From: Streptomyces cinnabarinus
Lineage (GTDB): Bacteria > Actinomycetota > Actinomycetes > Streptomycetales > Streptomycetaceae
Length of the DNA: 64,000 nucleotides
Direction of reading: 5' to 3'
NCBI RefSeq assembly: GCF_027270315.1
Contig: NZ_CP114413.1
Location: forward strand, 6,882,001 to 6,946,000
The position numbers were made by a program, and so were the translations under genes. Shown one piece after another: positions 33,823-43,244 of the stretch. Numbering within the stretch: the stretch's first letter is position 1; each line of letters starts with the position of its first letter. The notes below the pieces were generated by a model. That model worked only from the letters and a program-made list of their open reading frames with translations, had not been told where the DNA came from and searched no databases.

Positions 33823-35064
33823 ATGAAAAGGTCCCTCGGGCGTTCCCTGGAACGGTCTCCCTTCTCACCCGGCTTCTGGCGCAGCCCGCTGCGCGGCCCC
33901 TGGCTCACCTCGGTGCTGGGCGTGGTGCTCCTCGGCGGGATCACGGTGCTGTTCCTGACCGGCCTGGTGTCGTACGCGGCCTACAACCCGGACCTGTCGC
34001 CGGTGAACGACAAGACACCGGACAAGGGGATCCTCGGCTTCTATCTCTTCTCCTGGCCGACCGATCCGCACTGGCTGTACCGGCTCAACCAGGGCGTCCA
34101 TGTCACCCTCGGCATCACGCTGATCCCGGTGCTGCTGGCCAAGCTCTGGTCGGTCGTGCCGCGCCTGTTCGCGCTGCCGCCCGCCCGCTCCCTCGCCCAC
34201 GCCCTGGAGCGGCTCTCGCTGCTGCTCCTGGTCGGCGGCGCGCTGTTCGAGTTCGTGACCGGGATGCTCAACGTCCAGCTGGACTACATCTTCCCGGGCT
34301 CCTTCTACCCGCTGCACTTCTACGGGGCGTGGGTGTTCTTCGCCGCGTTCCTCGCCCACCTGGCGCTCAAACTGCCTCTGGCTATGCGCAATCTGCGGCA
34401 GATCAGGGAGGAGCGCAACGACCTCGTCCCCACCGAACCCGCCGAGCCGACCGTGTCCCGGCGTGGCGCCCTGTGGTTCGTCGGCGGCGGCTCGCTGCTG
34501 CTGTTCGCGACCAGCGTCGGGCAGAACTTCGACGGACTGCGCTGGACGGCCGTCCTCGCCCCGCACGGCCCCGCCGACCCCGGCGACGGCCCGAACGGCT
34601 TCCAGATCAACAAGACGGCGGCCTACGCGGGCATCCGCCCGGCGGAGACCGGCGACGAGGCGTGGCGCCTGGTCGTCACCGGTCGCACCGGAACCGTCCG
34701 TCTCTCCCGCGCCGAGCTGCTCCAACTCCCGCAGCACAGCGCCGCGTTGCCGATCGCCTGCGTGGAGGGCTGGTCGACCTCCGACCAGTGGTGGCGCGGT
34801 GTACGGCTGCGGGACCTCGCCGCGCTCGTCGGGTACGACGATCCGCCGGACGTCTTCGTGGAGTCCCTGCAACAGCGCGGCGCCTTCCGCCGGGCCGCCC
34901 TGCGCGCCAACCAGGTCGCCGACCCGCGCTCCCTGCTCGCCCTGTCCGTCAACGGCGAGGACCTCTCCCCCGACCACGGCCACCCGGCGCGGGTCATCGT
35001 GCCCGCGGCGCCCGGAGTCCTCAACACCAAGTGGGTGGCCCGGATGACCTTCGGAGACCTGTGA
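33823..35064 (+). CDS. Molybdopterin-dependent oxidoreductase fused to a cytochrome-b-like membrane domain
   Basis: A 413-residue fusion. Residues 25-195 are a four-to-five-helix membrane domain with His residues suited to haem (GVHVTLGIT, FYPLHFYGAW, FLAHLALKL). From about 245 it has the sulfite-oxidase-type Moco fold, with Cys313 in IACVEGWSTSDQWWRGVRLRDL as the likely molybdenum ligand. An Arg-Arg motif (SRRGALWF) precedes the helix linking the halves, so the Moco domain may need Tat insertion. It probably passes electrons between the quinone pool and an external substrate. The ATG at 33823 gives the basic N-terminus. Confidence 0.85.
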   Translation: MKRSLGRSLERSPFSPGFWRSPLRGPWLTSVLGVVLLGGITVLFLTGLVSYAAYNPDLSPVNDKTPDKGILGFYLFSWPTDPHWLYRLNQGVHVTLGITLIPVLLAKLWSVVPRLFALPPARSLAHALERLSLLLLVGGALFEFVTGMLNVQLDYIFPGSFYPLHFYGAWVFFAAFLAHLALKLPLAMRNLRQIREERNDLVPTEPAEPTVSRRGALWFVGGGSLLLFATSVGQNFDGLRWTAVLAPHGPADPGDGPNGFQINKTAAYAGIRPAETGDEAWRLVVTGRTGTVRLSRAELLQLPQHSAALPIACVEGWSTSDQWWRGVRLRDLAALVGYDDPPDVFVESLQQRGAFRRAALRANQVADPRSLLALSVNGEDLSPDHGHPARVIVPAAPGVLNTKWVARMTFGDL

Positions 35065-35510
35065 TGCGACCGACGCTTCCGCTGGGCAGTCCACTCCAAC
35101 TGCTGCTCCTCGCATGCTCGTTCGCGCTCGCCGGGTATGCGGGCGTACGGCTGCTGGACGGGGACTGGTTCGAGATCGCGCTGTGGTTCGTCGGCGCCGC
35201 GGTCCTGCACGACTTGGTGCTGCTGCCGCTGTACTCGGCGGTGGACCGGGCGCTCGGGGCGGCGGCGGGACGAGGGCGCGTGATGTACGTCAGGGTCCCG
35301 GCCGCCCTGTCCAGCCTGCTGCTGCTCGTGTGGTTCCCTCTGATCACCGGGCGGGTGTCGGACCGCTACGGCTCCGTGACCGGGCTCTCCCCGGACGGCT
35401 TCCTCGCCCGCTGGCTGCTCCTCACGGCCCTGCTGTTCGGGGGTTCCGCCGTCCTCTTCGTCCTGCGGGTGCGCAGGGCCGCGAAGGACCGCCCGCCGAC
35501 CGCCCACTGA
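35064..35510 (+). CDS. Small four-helix membrane protein
   Basis: A 148-residue protein with four predicted membrane helices (about 10-28, 38-55, 75-93 and 112-132) and a positive C-terminus. I recognise no family. The ATG shares one base with the stop of the molybdoenzyme gene, so the two are co-translated and this is probably an accessory subunit or assembly factor. Its last 145 bases overlap, on the opposite strand, the end of a methyltransferase gene. Confidence 0.72.
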   Translation: MRPTLPLGSPLQLLLLACSFALAGYAGVRLLDGDWFEIALWFVGAAVLHDLVLLPLYSAVDRALGAAAGRGRVMYVRVPAALSSLLLLVWFPLITGRVSDRYGSVTGLSPDGFLARWLLLTALLFGGSAVLFVLRVRRAAKDRPPTAH

Positions 35511-36130
35511 CCCACGGCACGCCACCCGGCGCCCTCTGCGCGGCGCAGCAGGGCGGGCGTGCCGAGGCGGGCCCACGGGAAGGGGGCGCCGGCCGCGCCG
35601 TGTGCGTCGGTGACGTCCACCAGGACCTGCTCGTCGAGGTCGAGCCCCGGTACCGTCTCCACGATCAACAGGCCGCCGGGGCATAGCAGTTGGGTCATCC
35701 GGTCGAGCAGTGCGCCCGGGTCGCCGCCGATGCCGACGTTGCCGTCGATCAGCAGGGCCGTGCCCCAGCGGCCCTCCGCGGGCAGCGGCTCGAAGACCGA
35801 GCGGCGCAGGGCCGCCCCGCCGAGCCGCAGCGTGCGCGCCACGGCCGCCTCACTGACGTCGATGCCGAGCACCCGGCGCCCCTGCGCCCCCAACGCCGCC
35901 ACCAGCCGCCCCGGCCCGCAGCCCACGTCCAGCACGGCGCCCTCGCACCGCCGCAGTACTTCCAGATCCGCCGCGTCCGCCGCCGCGCACCACCGCTCCA
36001 CGTCCAGCGGCAGCAGCCAGCCGTCGGCCCGGCGCAGGAAGAGGGGACCGTGGCCGGTGCGCAGGGCGTGGGTGTAGGGGTCGGCGGACCAGGTGGGCGG
36101 CGGCGCGATCGAGCGGGGCCGGGGAATCAT
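35366..36130 (-). CDS. Class I SAM-dependent methyltransferase with C-terminal antisense overlap
   Basis: A 254-residue methyltransferase. The SAM loop is AVLDVGCGPGRLVAALGAQGRRVLGIDVSEAAV and the post-I strand TALLIDGNVGIGGDP. The fold is complete by about residue 220. The last 35 residues are Arg-rich and encoded antisense to the end of the small membrane protein gene, so the original stop may have been lost. Its ATG overlaps the stop of the DUF2064 gene. It forms a three-gene operon with DUF2064 and GT2 proteins and may modify a glycan or lipid carrier. Confidence 0.8.
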   Translation of the reverse strand: MIPRPRSIAPPPTWSADPYTHALRTGHGPLFLRRADGWLLPLDVERWCAAADAADLEVLRRCEGAVLDVGCGPGRLVAALGAQGRRVLGIDVSEAAVARTLRLGGAALRRSVFEPLPAEGRWGTALLIDGNVGIGGDPGALLDRMTQLLCPGGLLIVETVPGLDLDEQVLVDVTDAHGAAGAPFPWARLGTPALLRRAEGAGWRAVGQWAVGGRSFAALRTRRTKRTAEPPNSRAVRSSQRARKPSGESPVTEP

Positions 36131-36738
36131 CGGGGCCCCACCGCCGTGAGCCGCTCCAGCAGCCCCGCGAACCGGCCCTCCGGCGCCTCCTTCGCCACCG
36201 CCCGCGCGTCCTCGGCCGTGTCCACGTCCCGCAGCACCGGCAGGTCCCGCACCCGCAGCCCCGCGAGCCGGGCGCGCTGGGCGGCGCCGGTGTGCGGGGT
36301 CGACATCGGGATGCCGCGCAGCAGCGCCGGGTCGGGTTCGGCCAGGCCCAGGGCCCAGAAGCCGCCGTCCTCCGCCGGGCCGAAGTACGCGTCGCAGTCG
36401 GTGAAATCGAGGGTCAGCAGCTCTGGCGTCACCTGCGGGGTGTCCATGCCGATGAGCAGGGCCGGGCCCGAGCAGCCCGCGAAGGCGTCGGCCAGACGCT
36501 CGTCCAGGCCGCCCGCGCACTGCGGTACGACCTCGAAGCCGGGCGGCAGCCAGTGGCCCGGCGTCCCGTCCAGTGCGAGGACCCGGCGCCGGGCGGGCGT
36601 CCGGGCCACCACGTCCAGCGTGTCCGCGAGCGAGGCCGCCGCCAGCGCCGCCGCCTCCTGCGGGGTGAACGGCGGGGTCAGCCGGGTCTTCACGCGGCCC
36701 GGCCGGGGTTCCTTGGCAATCACCAGCAGCGTCGTCAC
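36127..36738 (-). CDS. DUF2064 (TIGR04282-type) nucleotidyltransferase-like protein
   Basis: A 203-residue protein of the DUF2064/rSAM-associated transferase family, related to nucleotidyltransferases with a GT-A-like fold. It begins TLLVIAKEPRPGRVKTRLTPPF, the nucleotide-binding loop, and has LLIGMDTPQVTPELL and EDGGFWALGL in the core. The GTG at 36738 overlaps the GT2 stop. Such proteins often travel with GT2 enzymes, as here. The reaction is unproven. Confidence 0.83.
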   Translation of the reverse strand: MTTLLVIAKEPRPGRVKTRLTPPFTPQEAAALAAASLADTLDVVARTPARRRVLALDGTPGHWLPPGFEVVPQCAGGLDERLADAFAGCSGPALLIGMDTPQVTPELLTLDFTDCDAYFGPAEDGGFWALGLAEPDPALLRGIPMSTPHTGAAQRARLAGLRVRDLPVLRDVDTAEDARAVAKEAPEGRFAGLLERLTAVGPR

Positions 36739-37442
36739 GCGCGCGCACCCCGCTCCGCCAGCACCCGGCTCATGTCCCGCACCGCCCGCCAGGTCCCGAG
36801 CCAGGTGCCCGTCACCTTGGAGGCTCCGGTGCGCGGCCGATACGGGACGTCGTACTCGGCGATCCGCCAGCCCGCGTCCGCGGCCCGCACCACCATCTGG
36901 AGCGGGTAGCCGCTGCGCCGGTCGGTGAGGCCGAGGGCGAGCAGCGGTTCGCGGCGGGCGGCGCGCAGTGGGCCGAGGTCGTGCAGCCGCAGTCCGGTGC
37001 GGCGGCGCAGCAGCCGGGCGAGCGCGAGGTTCCCGGCACGGGCGTGGACCGGCCAGGCGCCCCGCCCCCGCGGACGGCGCCGGCCGAGCACCAGATCGGC
37101 GGAGCCGGAGCGGATCCGGTCCACGAACGGCACCAGATCGGACGGGTCGAGGGAGGCGTCGCAGTCGCAGAAGCACACCACGTCGGCCGTGGCGGCGGTC
37201 AGCCCCGCGTGGCAGGCGGCGCCGAACCCGCGCCGCTCCTCGCGCACCACGGTCGCGCCGAGCGCCCGCGCGACGGCCGCCGAGCCGTCCGTGGAGCTGT
37301 TGTCGACGACGAGCGCGCGCCAGCCCGGCGGGATGCGCTCCAACACCCAGGGCAGCGCCTCGGCCTCGTCGAGACAGGGGAGGACGACGTCGACCGACAC
37401 CGGGTCGGATTCCGCAGCGGAAGAGGTGGTCACGCCGTTCAC
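36735..37442 (-). CDS. GT2-family glycosyltransferase (polyprenol-phosphate-sugar synthase-like)
   Basis: A 235-residue GT-A enzyme: VDVVLPCLDEAEALPWVLERI, VVDNSSTDGSAAVARALGA, and a D-x-D at CDCDASLDP. The C-terminal DRRSGYPLQMVVRAADAGWRIAEYDVPYRPR is typical of dolichol-phosphate mannose/glucose synthase-like GT2 proteins. No membrane helices are attached. It could load a polyprenol phosphate for the GT-C-like protein at 32381-33709. GTG 37442 is used; GTG 37430 is also possible. Confidence 0.85.
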   Translation of the reverse strand: MNGVTTSSAAESDPVSVDVVLPCLDEAEALPWVLERIPPGWRALVVDNSSTDGSAAVARALGATVVREERRGFGAACHAGLTAATADVVCFCDCDASLDPSDLVPFVDRIRSGSADLVLGRRRPRGRGAWPVHARAGNLALARLLRRRTGLRLHDLGPLRAARREPLLALGLTDRRSGYPLQMVVRAADAGWRIAEYDVPYRPRTGASKVTGTWLGTWRAVRDMSRVLAERGARA

Positions 37443-37546
37443 CCTACGAGCGCAAATGGTGTGTATCGGTCATCGGCTCCTTACGAAACAAGGACGTCGG
37501 CAGGGGGACCGGCGCACTCGCGCGCGCGTGGTGCGAGGCTGGCGGC

Positions 37547-38233
<687 letters not shown>

Positions 38234-38235
38234 CC

Positions 38236-39348
38236 GTGCGGGACACCTTTCTCATTGCCCTCTGCGCCTTCCTCGGCGCCGCCACGGCCGGTGTGCTCGG
38301 CGCGGGCGTGCTGCGGCTGGTGCGGCGCCGCTCGCTCGCCGTGCACCTCGCGGTGGTCGCCGCCGTCGCCGTCACCGCGATGCTCGCGGGCACCCTCGTG
38401 GTCGCCCGGGCGATGTTCCTCTCGGAGCACGATCTGAAGGTCGTCACGCTGGTCGTCGCCATGGCCGCCGTGGTCTCCCTGGCCACCGCCCTGCTGCTGG
38501 GCCGCTGGGTCGTCGCCCGCAGCCGCGACCTCGCCCTCGCCGCCCGCTCCTTCGGCGACGGCGGCGCCTTCACCTCCCCCGACGGCCCCGCCACCGCCGA
38601 ACTGGCCGCACTGAGCAGGGAGTTGGAGGCCACCAGCGCCCGCCTCACCGCGTCCCGCGAGCGCGAACGCGCCCTGGAGTCCTCCCGCCGGGAACTCGTC
38701 GCCTGGATCTCCCACGATCTGCGCACCCCGCTGGCCGGGCTGCGTGCCATGTCCGAGGCCCTGGAGGACGGGGTCGCCGCCGACCCCGACCGCTATCTGA
38801 AGCAGATCCGCACCGAGGTCGAGCGCCTCAACGACATGGTCGGCGACCTCTTCGAACTCTCCCGCATCCACGCGGGCGCCCTGGCCCTGACCCCTACCAG
38901 GATCTCGCTGTACGACCTGGTGGGCGACGCCCTCGCGGGCGCGGACCCGCTCGCCCGGGAGCACGGGGTGCGGCTCGTCGGCGACGGAGTGGCAGCGGTG
39001 CCGGTCGAGGTGGACGGCAAGGAGATGAGCCGGGTCCTCGGCAACCTCCTGGTCAATGCCATCCGGCGGACCCCGTCCGACGGCACGGTCGCCATCGCCG
39101 CCGAACGTGTCCCCGAGGGCGTGCTGCTGTCGGTGACGGACGGCTGCGGGGGCATCCCTGAGGAGGACCTGCCGCGCGTCTTCGACACCGGCTGGCGCGG
39201 CACCGACGCCCGGACCCCGCCGGCGGGCGCGGGCCTCGGCCTCGCCATCGTCCGCGGAATCGTCGAGGCCCACCAGGGCCGGGCCTCCGTACGGAACATC
39301 CCCGGCGGCTGCCGCTTCGAGGTGACCCTGCCGACGGCGGAAGGCTGA
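38236..39348 (+). CDS. Sensor histidine kinase
   Basis: A 370-residue membrane kinase. Helices at about 5-28, 37-58 and 70-92 leave only short external loops, so the signal may be sensed in the membrane. The dimerisation helix carries His160 in WISHDLRTPLAG. The ATPase domain has the N box (NLLVNAIRR), G1 (VTDGCGGIP) and G2 (GAGLGLAIVRGI). The GTG lies two bases after the regulator stop, so the pair is one operon. Confidence 0.92.
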   Translation: MRDTFLIALCAFLGAATAGVLGAGVLRLVRRRSLAVHLAVVAAVAVTAMLAGTLVVARAMFLSEHDLKVVTLVVAMAAVVSLATALLLGRWVVARSRDLALAARSFGDGGAFTSPDGPATAELAALSRELEATSARLTASRERERALESSRRELVAWISHDLRTPLAGLRAMSEALEDGVAADPDRYLKQIRTEVERLNDMVGDLFELSRIHAGALALTPTRISLYDLVGDALAGADPLAREHGVRLVGDGVAAVPVEVDGKEMSRVLGNLLVNAIRRTPSDGTVAIAAERVPEGVLLSVTDGCGGIPEEDLPRVFDTGWRGTDARTPPAGAGLGLAIVRGIVEAHQGRASVRNIPGGCRFEVTLPTAEG

Positions 39349-39354
39349 GCCCTC

Positions 39355-40344
39355 TTATCCGCCCGCCGCGAACTCCCGCATCCCGTCCTCGAAGCCGACC
39401 CCCGCCCGCCACCCCAACTCGGCCCGCAGCCGCGCGGAGTCGGCGGTGATGTGCCGCACGTCCCCCAGCCGGTACTCCCCGGTCACCACCGGCTCGGGCC
39501 CGCCGTGGGCCACCGCCAGCGCACGGGCCATCTCACCGACGGTGTGCGGATCCCCGCTGCCGGTGTTGTACACCACCAGCGCCCCCGCAGGTGAAGTCGC
39601 CTCCAGGGCCGCCAGGTTGGCCGCCGCCACATCCCGTACGTGCACGAAGTCCCGTCGCTGGCGGCCGTCCTCGAAGACCCGCGGGGCCTCGCCACGGGCG
39701 AGCGCGGACCGGAAGAAGGAGGCGACCCCGGCATAGGGAGTGTCGCGGGGCATGCCCGGCCCGTACACGTTGTGGTAGCGCAGGGACACTGCCTGACTGT
39801 CCGTCACCCGAGCCCAGGAGGCGGCCAGATGCTCCTGGGCGAGCTTGGTCGTGGCGTACACGTTCCGTGGGTCGACCGGCGCGTCCTCGCCGACCAGACC
39901 CGGCGCCAACTCCTCCCCGCACTCCGGGCAGCGCGGCTCGAAACGCCCGGCGTCCAGGTCGGCGACGGCACGCGGGCCGGGCCGGACGACACCGTGCCGG
40001 ACGCAGCCGTAGCGGCCCTCGCCGTACACCACCATCGACCCGGCGAGGACGAGACGCCGTACCCCCGCCTCCGTCATCGCGGCGAGCAGGACGGCGGTGC
40101 CGAGGTCGTTGCGGGAGACGTACTCCGGCGCGTCCGCGAAACCGGTGCCGAGGCCGACCATCGCCGCCTGGTGGCACACCGCGTCCACACCGGTCAGGGC
40201 CCGGCGGACGGCATCCGGATCCCGTACGTCCGACGCCGGGTCGGCCCGGACGTCGTACACGACGGGCTCGTGGCCGCGGGCCGCCAGTGCCGTCACGACC
40301 TGGGACCCGATGAACCCGGCACCGCCGGTGACCAGTACACGCAT
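39355..40344 (-). CDS. NAD-dependent sugar epimerase/dehydratase with a zinc-site-like insertion
   Basis: A 329-residue extended SDR. The NAD loop is TGGAGFIGS, and the catalytic Tyr163 and Lys167 are in NVYATTKLAQ. Family marks LRYHNVYGPGMP and GRQRRDFVHVRDVA are present. The insertion between residues 112 and 145 contains Cys114-x2-His117 and Cys139-x2-Cys142, which looks like a zinc knuckle. It probably interconverts NDP-sugars for surface glycans. It is convergent with the kinase gene, six bases away. Confidence 0.87.
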   Translation of the reverse strand: MRVLVTGGAGFIGSQVVTALAARGHEPVVYDVRADPASDVRDPDAVRRALTGVDAVCHQAAMVGLGTGFADAPEYVSRNDLGTAVLLAAMTEAGVRRLVLAGSMVVYGEGRYGCVRHGVVRPGPRAVADLDAGRFEPRCPECGEELAPGLVGEDAPVDPRNVYATTKLAQEHLAASWARVTDSQAVSLRYHNVYGPGMPRDTPYAGVASFFRSALARGEAPRVFEDGRQRRDFVHVRDVAAANLAALEATSPAGALVVYNTGSGDPHTVGEMARALAVAHGGPEPVVTGEYRLGDVRHITADSARLRAELGWRAGVGFEDGMREFAAGG

Positions 40345-40431
40345 GGGCCCACGCTAGGGCGGTGACCGGGGTTTCCCGGGGCTCGGCGTCCGCCACGTCA
40401 TGGGTCCGTAAGATCCGGATAGGGTGCGCGC

Positions 40432-40965
40432 ATGGCTGCCTTCGACCCCGACGCCGACCTCTCCGGCGACCTCGGCCTCCGGCTGATGATCAACTCCTTC
40501 ATCACCCTGTACTGGCGGCGGAGCCTGCTGGACGAGGCCGTCGGCTGGCTGAACGAGCACGGCTACCGCGTCGTCGCGCTGGACGCGGGCGGGTGGGCGA
40601 CGGCCGCCGACATGCACCGGGACATCGCCGAGGCACTGGAGTTCCCCGACTACTACGGCCGGAACCTCGACGCCCTCAACGACTGCCTGTCCGACGTCGA
40701 GTCCTACGAGTACGGCACCACCCGCGACGCCACCGGACTCGTCCTCGCCTTCACCGGCTACGACCGCTTCCGCCGGGCCGAACCCGACGCGGCCCAGGCG
40801 CTGCTGGACATCCTCGCCACCCGTGCGCGCAGCGCCGCCCTGTTCGGCCACCGCCTCCTGTGCCTGGTCCAGAGCGACGACCCGGACATCAGCTTCGAGC
40901 CGGTCGGCGCGATGACCGTCGACTGGAACGACGCCGAATGGCCGGACGCCAAGCGGCGAGGCTAG
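40432..40965 (+). CDS. Barstar-family protein
   Basis: A 177-residue protein. ALEFPDYYGRNLDALNDCLSDVE matches the core helix of barstar, the intracellular inhibitor of the ribonuclease barnase. It has an N-terminal extension of about 50 residues and a C-terminal one that the 89-residue barstar lacks. No secreted RNase or toxin gene is adjacent, so it is an orphan immunity-type protein or has another partner. AGGGTG precedes the ATG. Its TAG stop shares a CTAG with the stop of the opposing kinase gene. Confidence 0.85.
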   Translation: MAAFDPDADLSGDLGLRLMINSFITLYWRRSLLDEAVGWLNEHGYRVVALDAGGWATAADMHRDIAEALEFPDYYGRNLDALNDCLSDVESYEYGTTRDATGLVLAFTGYDRFRRAEPDAAQALLDILATRARSAALFGHRLLCLVQSDDPDISFEPVGAMTVDWNDAEWPDAKRRG

Positions 40966-42401
40966 AGCGAGGCCACCGGGACCGACACCGTGAACACCGT
41001 CGAGCCCGGCTCGCTGATCACGTCGATCGTGCCGCCGTGCGCCCGGATCAGGGAGGTCGCCACGGCGAGCCCCAGACCGCTGCCGCCGCGGTCACGGCTG
41101 CGGGCCTTGTCCACGCGGTAGAAGCGATCGAAGACGCGCTCACGGTCGGCGGGCGGGATACCGGGCCCCGCGTCGGCCACCCGGACCCGGGCCAGCCCGT
41201 GCTCGACCGACACCGCGACCGAGACCTCCGTGCCGGGTGGTGTGTGCATCGCCGCGTTGGTGAGGAGGTTGTCCAGGACCTGCCGGACACGCTGCGGGTC
41301 CACCCGGGCGGGAAGCGCCTCGGGACCCGGTGCCACCGTCAGCGGATGGCCGGGGTGACTCGCGCGGAAGGCGTCCGCGGCGTCCTGGACCAGCTCCACC
41401 AGATCGGTCTCCCGGGGCCGCAGCGGGGTCTCCACCTCCGCCGCGTCCAGCCGGGCGAGCAGCAGCAGATCGTCCAGCAGGAAGCCCATCCGGGCGGCCT
41501 CCGCGCGCAGCCGCGCCAGATGCCTGTCGCGTTCCTCGGGGGCGTTGGCGGCCGCGTACTGGAAGAGGTCCGCGTAGCCGCGTACCGACATCAGCGGGGT
41601 GCGCAGCTCGTGCGAGGCGTCCGCGACGAACCGGCGCAGCCGCTGCTCGGCCTCCGTGCGCACGGCGAGGGACTCGTCGATGTGCTCCAGCATCGTGTTG
41701 AACGCGGTCCGCAGCTCCTCCACCTCGGGCCCGCCGCCGCGCATGTCGTGCCGCACCGGCAGCCGCGCCGAGTCCGTCAGATCGTGCGAGGTGATGCCCC
41801 GCGCGGTGTGCGCCATGTCGCTCAGCGGCTTGAGTCCGCGTCGCAGCATCGACCGCCCCGCCACCACCAGGGCCAGCAGCGCCAGACCGAAGGTCACGGC
41901 CTGGATCGTGACCAGTTCGGTGACGGTGTCCTCGATGTCGTCCATGGGCGCCGCGCTGACCAGCACCACCCCGGGCTCCACCTCGCAGGCCCGCAGCCGG
42001 TACAGGCCCGTGTCCTTGAGGTGCTCGGTGCGCAGCACCTCCGCACCCCGGTCGACCCGCGCCTGCGCCACCGCGGTGAAGTCCTCGACGTCCTCGGGCA
42101 GATCGGTGTCCGTCTCGGGCTCGCGCAGCTCGGGAGTGCCGTCCGAGACGTCGTACACGGCGTAGTACCAGCGGTAGTACTTCTTCCCGGACAGCGTGCC
42201 GTAGTCCGCGATGCTCTTGGACTGGGCGACCTGCGCCTGCGCCAGCTGCGTGTCCAGCTGGGCCGACAGATAGTCGCGCATGTACGTCGTCAGCGCGGTG
42301 CCGACGACCGCGAACACCACCAGCGCCAGCGCCCCGAGCCCCAGCGCGAGCCGGGTCCCGAGCCGCAGACTGCCGTACGCCCGCCGAAGCCGCCCTGTCA
42401 C
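40962..42401 (-). CDS. Sensor histidine kinase with periplasmic sensor and HAMP domain
   Basis: A 479-residue kinase. Helix 1 (17-40), an external domain of about 120 residues (YYRWYYAVYDVSDGTPELREPE, TGLYRLRACEVEPGVVLVSAAP) and helix 2 (160-182) are followed by HAMP. The phospho-acceptor His264 is in DASHELRTPLMSV, and the ATPase motifs are NLLTNAAMH, ADAGPGIP and GSGLGLAV. The layout resembles TcrY/TrcS-type kinases. GTG 42401 overlaps the regulator stop by four bases. A long in-frame extension upstream is out of register with real protein and was not used. Confidence 0.9.
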   Translation of the reverse strand: MTGRLRRAYGSLRLGTRLALGLGALALVVFAVVGTALTTYMRDYLSAQLDTQLAQAQVAQSKSIADYGTLSGKKYYRWYYAVYDVSDGTPELREPETDTDLPEDVEDFTAVAQARVDRGAEVLRTEHLKDTGLYRLRACEVEPGVVLVSAAPMDDIEDTVTELVTIQAVTFGLALLALVVAGRSMLRRGLKPLSDMAHTARGITSHDLTDSARLPVRHDMRGGGPEVEELRTAFNTMLEHIDESLAVRTEAEQRLRRFVADASHELRTPLMSVRGYADLFQYAAANAPEERDRHLARLRAEAARMGFLLDDLLLLARLDAAEVETPLRPRETDLVELVQDAADAFRASHPGHPLTVAPGPEALPARVDPQRVRQVLDNLLTNAAMHTPPGTEVSVAVSVEHGLARVRVADAGPGIPPADRERVFDRFYRVDKARSRDRGGSGLGLAVATSLIRAHGGTIDVISEPGSTVFTVSVPVASL

Positions 42402-43087
42402 TCCGCAGCCTGCCGGATGACGTAGCCGAAGCCCCGCACGGTGTGGATCATCGCCGGGCCGGTGTCGTCGAGCTTGCGGCGCAGCCGGCTGACGACCAGT
42501 TCGACGACGTTGGAGCGGCCGCCGAAGCCGTACTCCCACACGTGGTCGAGGATCTGCGCCTTGGTCTGCACGGTCGGTGACTTGCGCATGAGGTAGCGCA
42601 GCACCTCGTACTCGGTGGGCGTGAGGGTGAGGAGCTTCTCGCCGCGGTGCACCTCGCGGGTGTCCTCGTCCATGGTCAGATCGCCGACCCGCAGCACCGA
42701 GCGCTGGAAGCCGGGCCCGGCGCTGCGCCGCAGCACGGTCCGCAGCCGGGCCATCAGCTCCTCCACCGCGAACGGCTTGACCAGGTAGTCGTCGCCGCCC
42801 CGGGTCAGCCCCGCCACCCGGTCCGCGACGCCGTCGCGCGCGGTGAGGAACACCACCGGCACCATCGTCCCGGAGCGGCGCAGCCGGTCCAGCACACCGA
42901 AGCCGTCCACGTCCGGGAGCATCAGATCGAGCACGACGATGTCCGGACGGAACTCGGCGGCGCGGCGCAGCGCCTCCTCACCGGAGTTCGCCGTGACCGC
43001 GTCCCAGCCCTCGTACCGGGCGACCGTCGCGACGAGATCGGCGATCGGCGGGTCGTCGTCCACGACGAGCAGTCGTACTTTTTCCAC
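42398..43087 (-). CDS. OmpR-family response regulator
   Basis: A 229-residue regulator. The receiver has VVDDDPP, Asp54 in VVLDLMLPDVDG, FLTARD and Lys in VKPFAVEEL. The winged-helix domain reads LTPTEYEVLRYLMRKSPTVQTKAQILDHVW and VVSRLRRKLDD. GTG 43087 is chosen; GTG 43105 would add six residues. It is divergent from the flavocytochrome operon, and two direct GACAGCT repeats 11 bases apart in the gap are candidate binding sites. Confidence 0.91.
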   Translation of the reverse strand: MEKVRLLVVDDDPPIADLVATVARYEGWDAVTANSGEEALRRAAEFRPDIVVLDLMLPDVDGFGVLDRLRRSGTMVPVVFLTARDGVADRVAGLTRGGDDYLVKPFAVEELMARLRTVLRRSAGPGFQRSVLRVGDLTMDEDTREVHRGEKLLTLTPTEYEVLRYLMRKSPTVQTKAQILDHVWEYGFGGRSNVVELVVSRLRRKLDDTGPAMIHTVRGFGYVIRQAAE

Positions 43088-43170
43088 CCGCCCATACTGC
43101 GTCACCCGGGCCCCGCCACCACAGCCCGGTCCCGGGGCCCGGACACATCGATAACCACTTGAAAGATCTA

Positions 43171-43189
43171 CGACAGCTGATCGACAGCT
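43171..43189. promoter_or_regulatory. Direct repeat pair, candidate OmpR-type regulator site
   Basis: CGACAGCT occurs at 43171-43178 and again at 43182-43189, 11 bases apart, which is the one-turn spacing used by OmpR-family dimers. It lies between the response-regulator gene (-) and the flavocytochrome gene (+), 56 bases before the latter. Confidence 0.5.
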
Positions 43190-43244
43190 TCCTCCGGCCA
43201 AGCTCGGTACCCCGGCCCCGGACCCCCATGAGGAGCTGCCACCC

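Noticed and set aside
33823..35064. N-terminal Tat signal on the molybdoenzyme
   Set aside because: The Arg-Arg motif lies in the middle of the protein before an internal helix, not at the N-terminus, so I describe it only as a possible internal Tat-type element.
36739..37176. N-terminal extension of the DUF2064 protein
   Set aside because: The extension is Arg/Pro-rich and overlaps the GT2 gene out of frame; GTG 36738 gives the family N-terminus.
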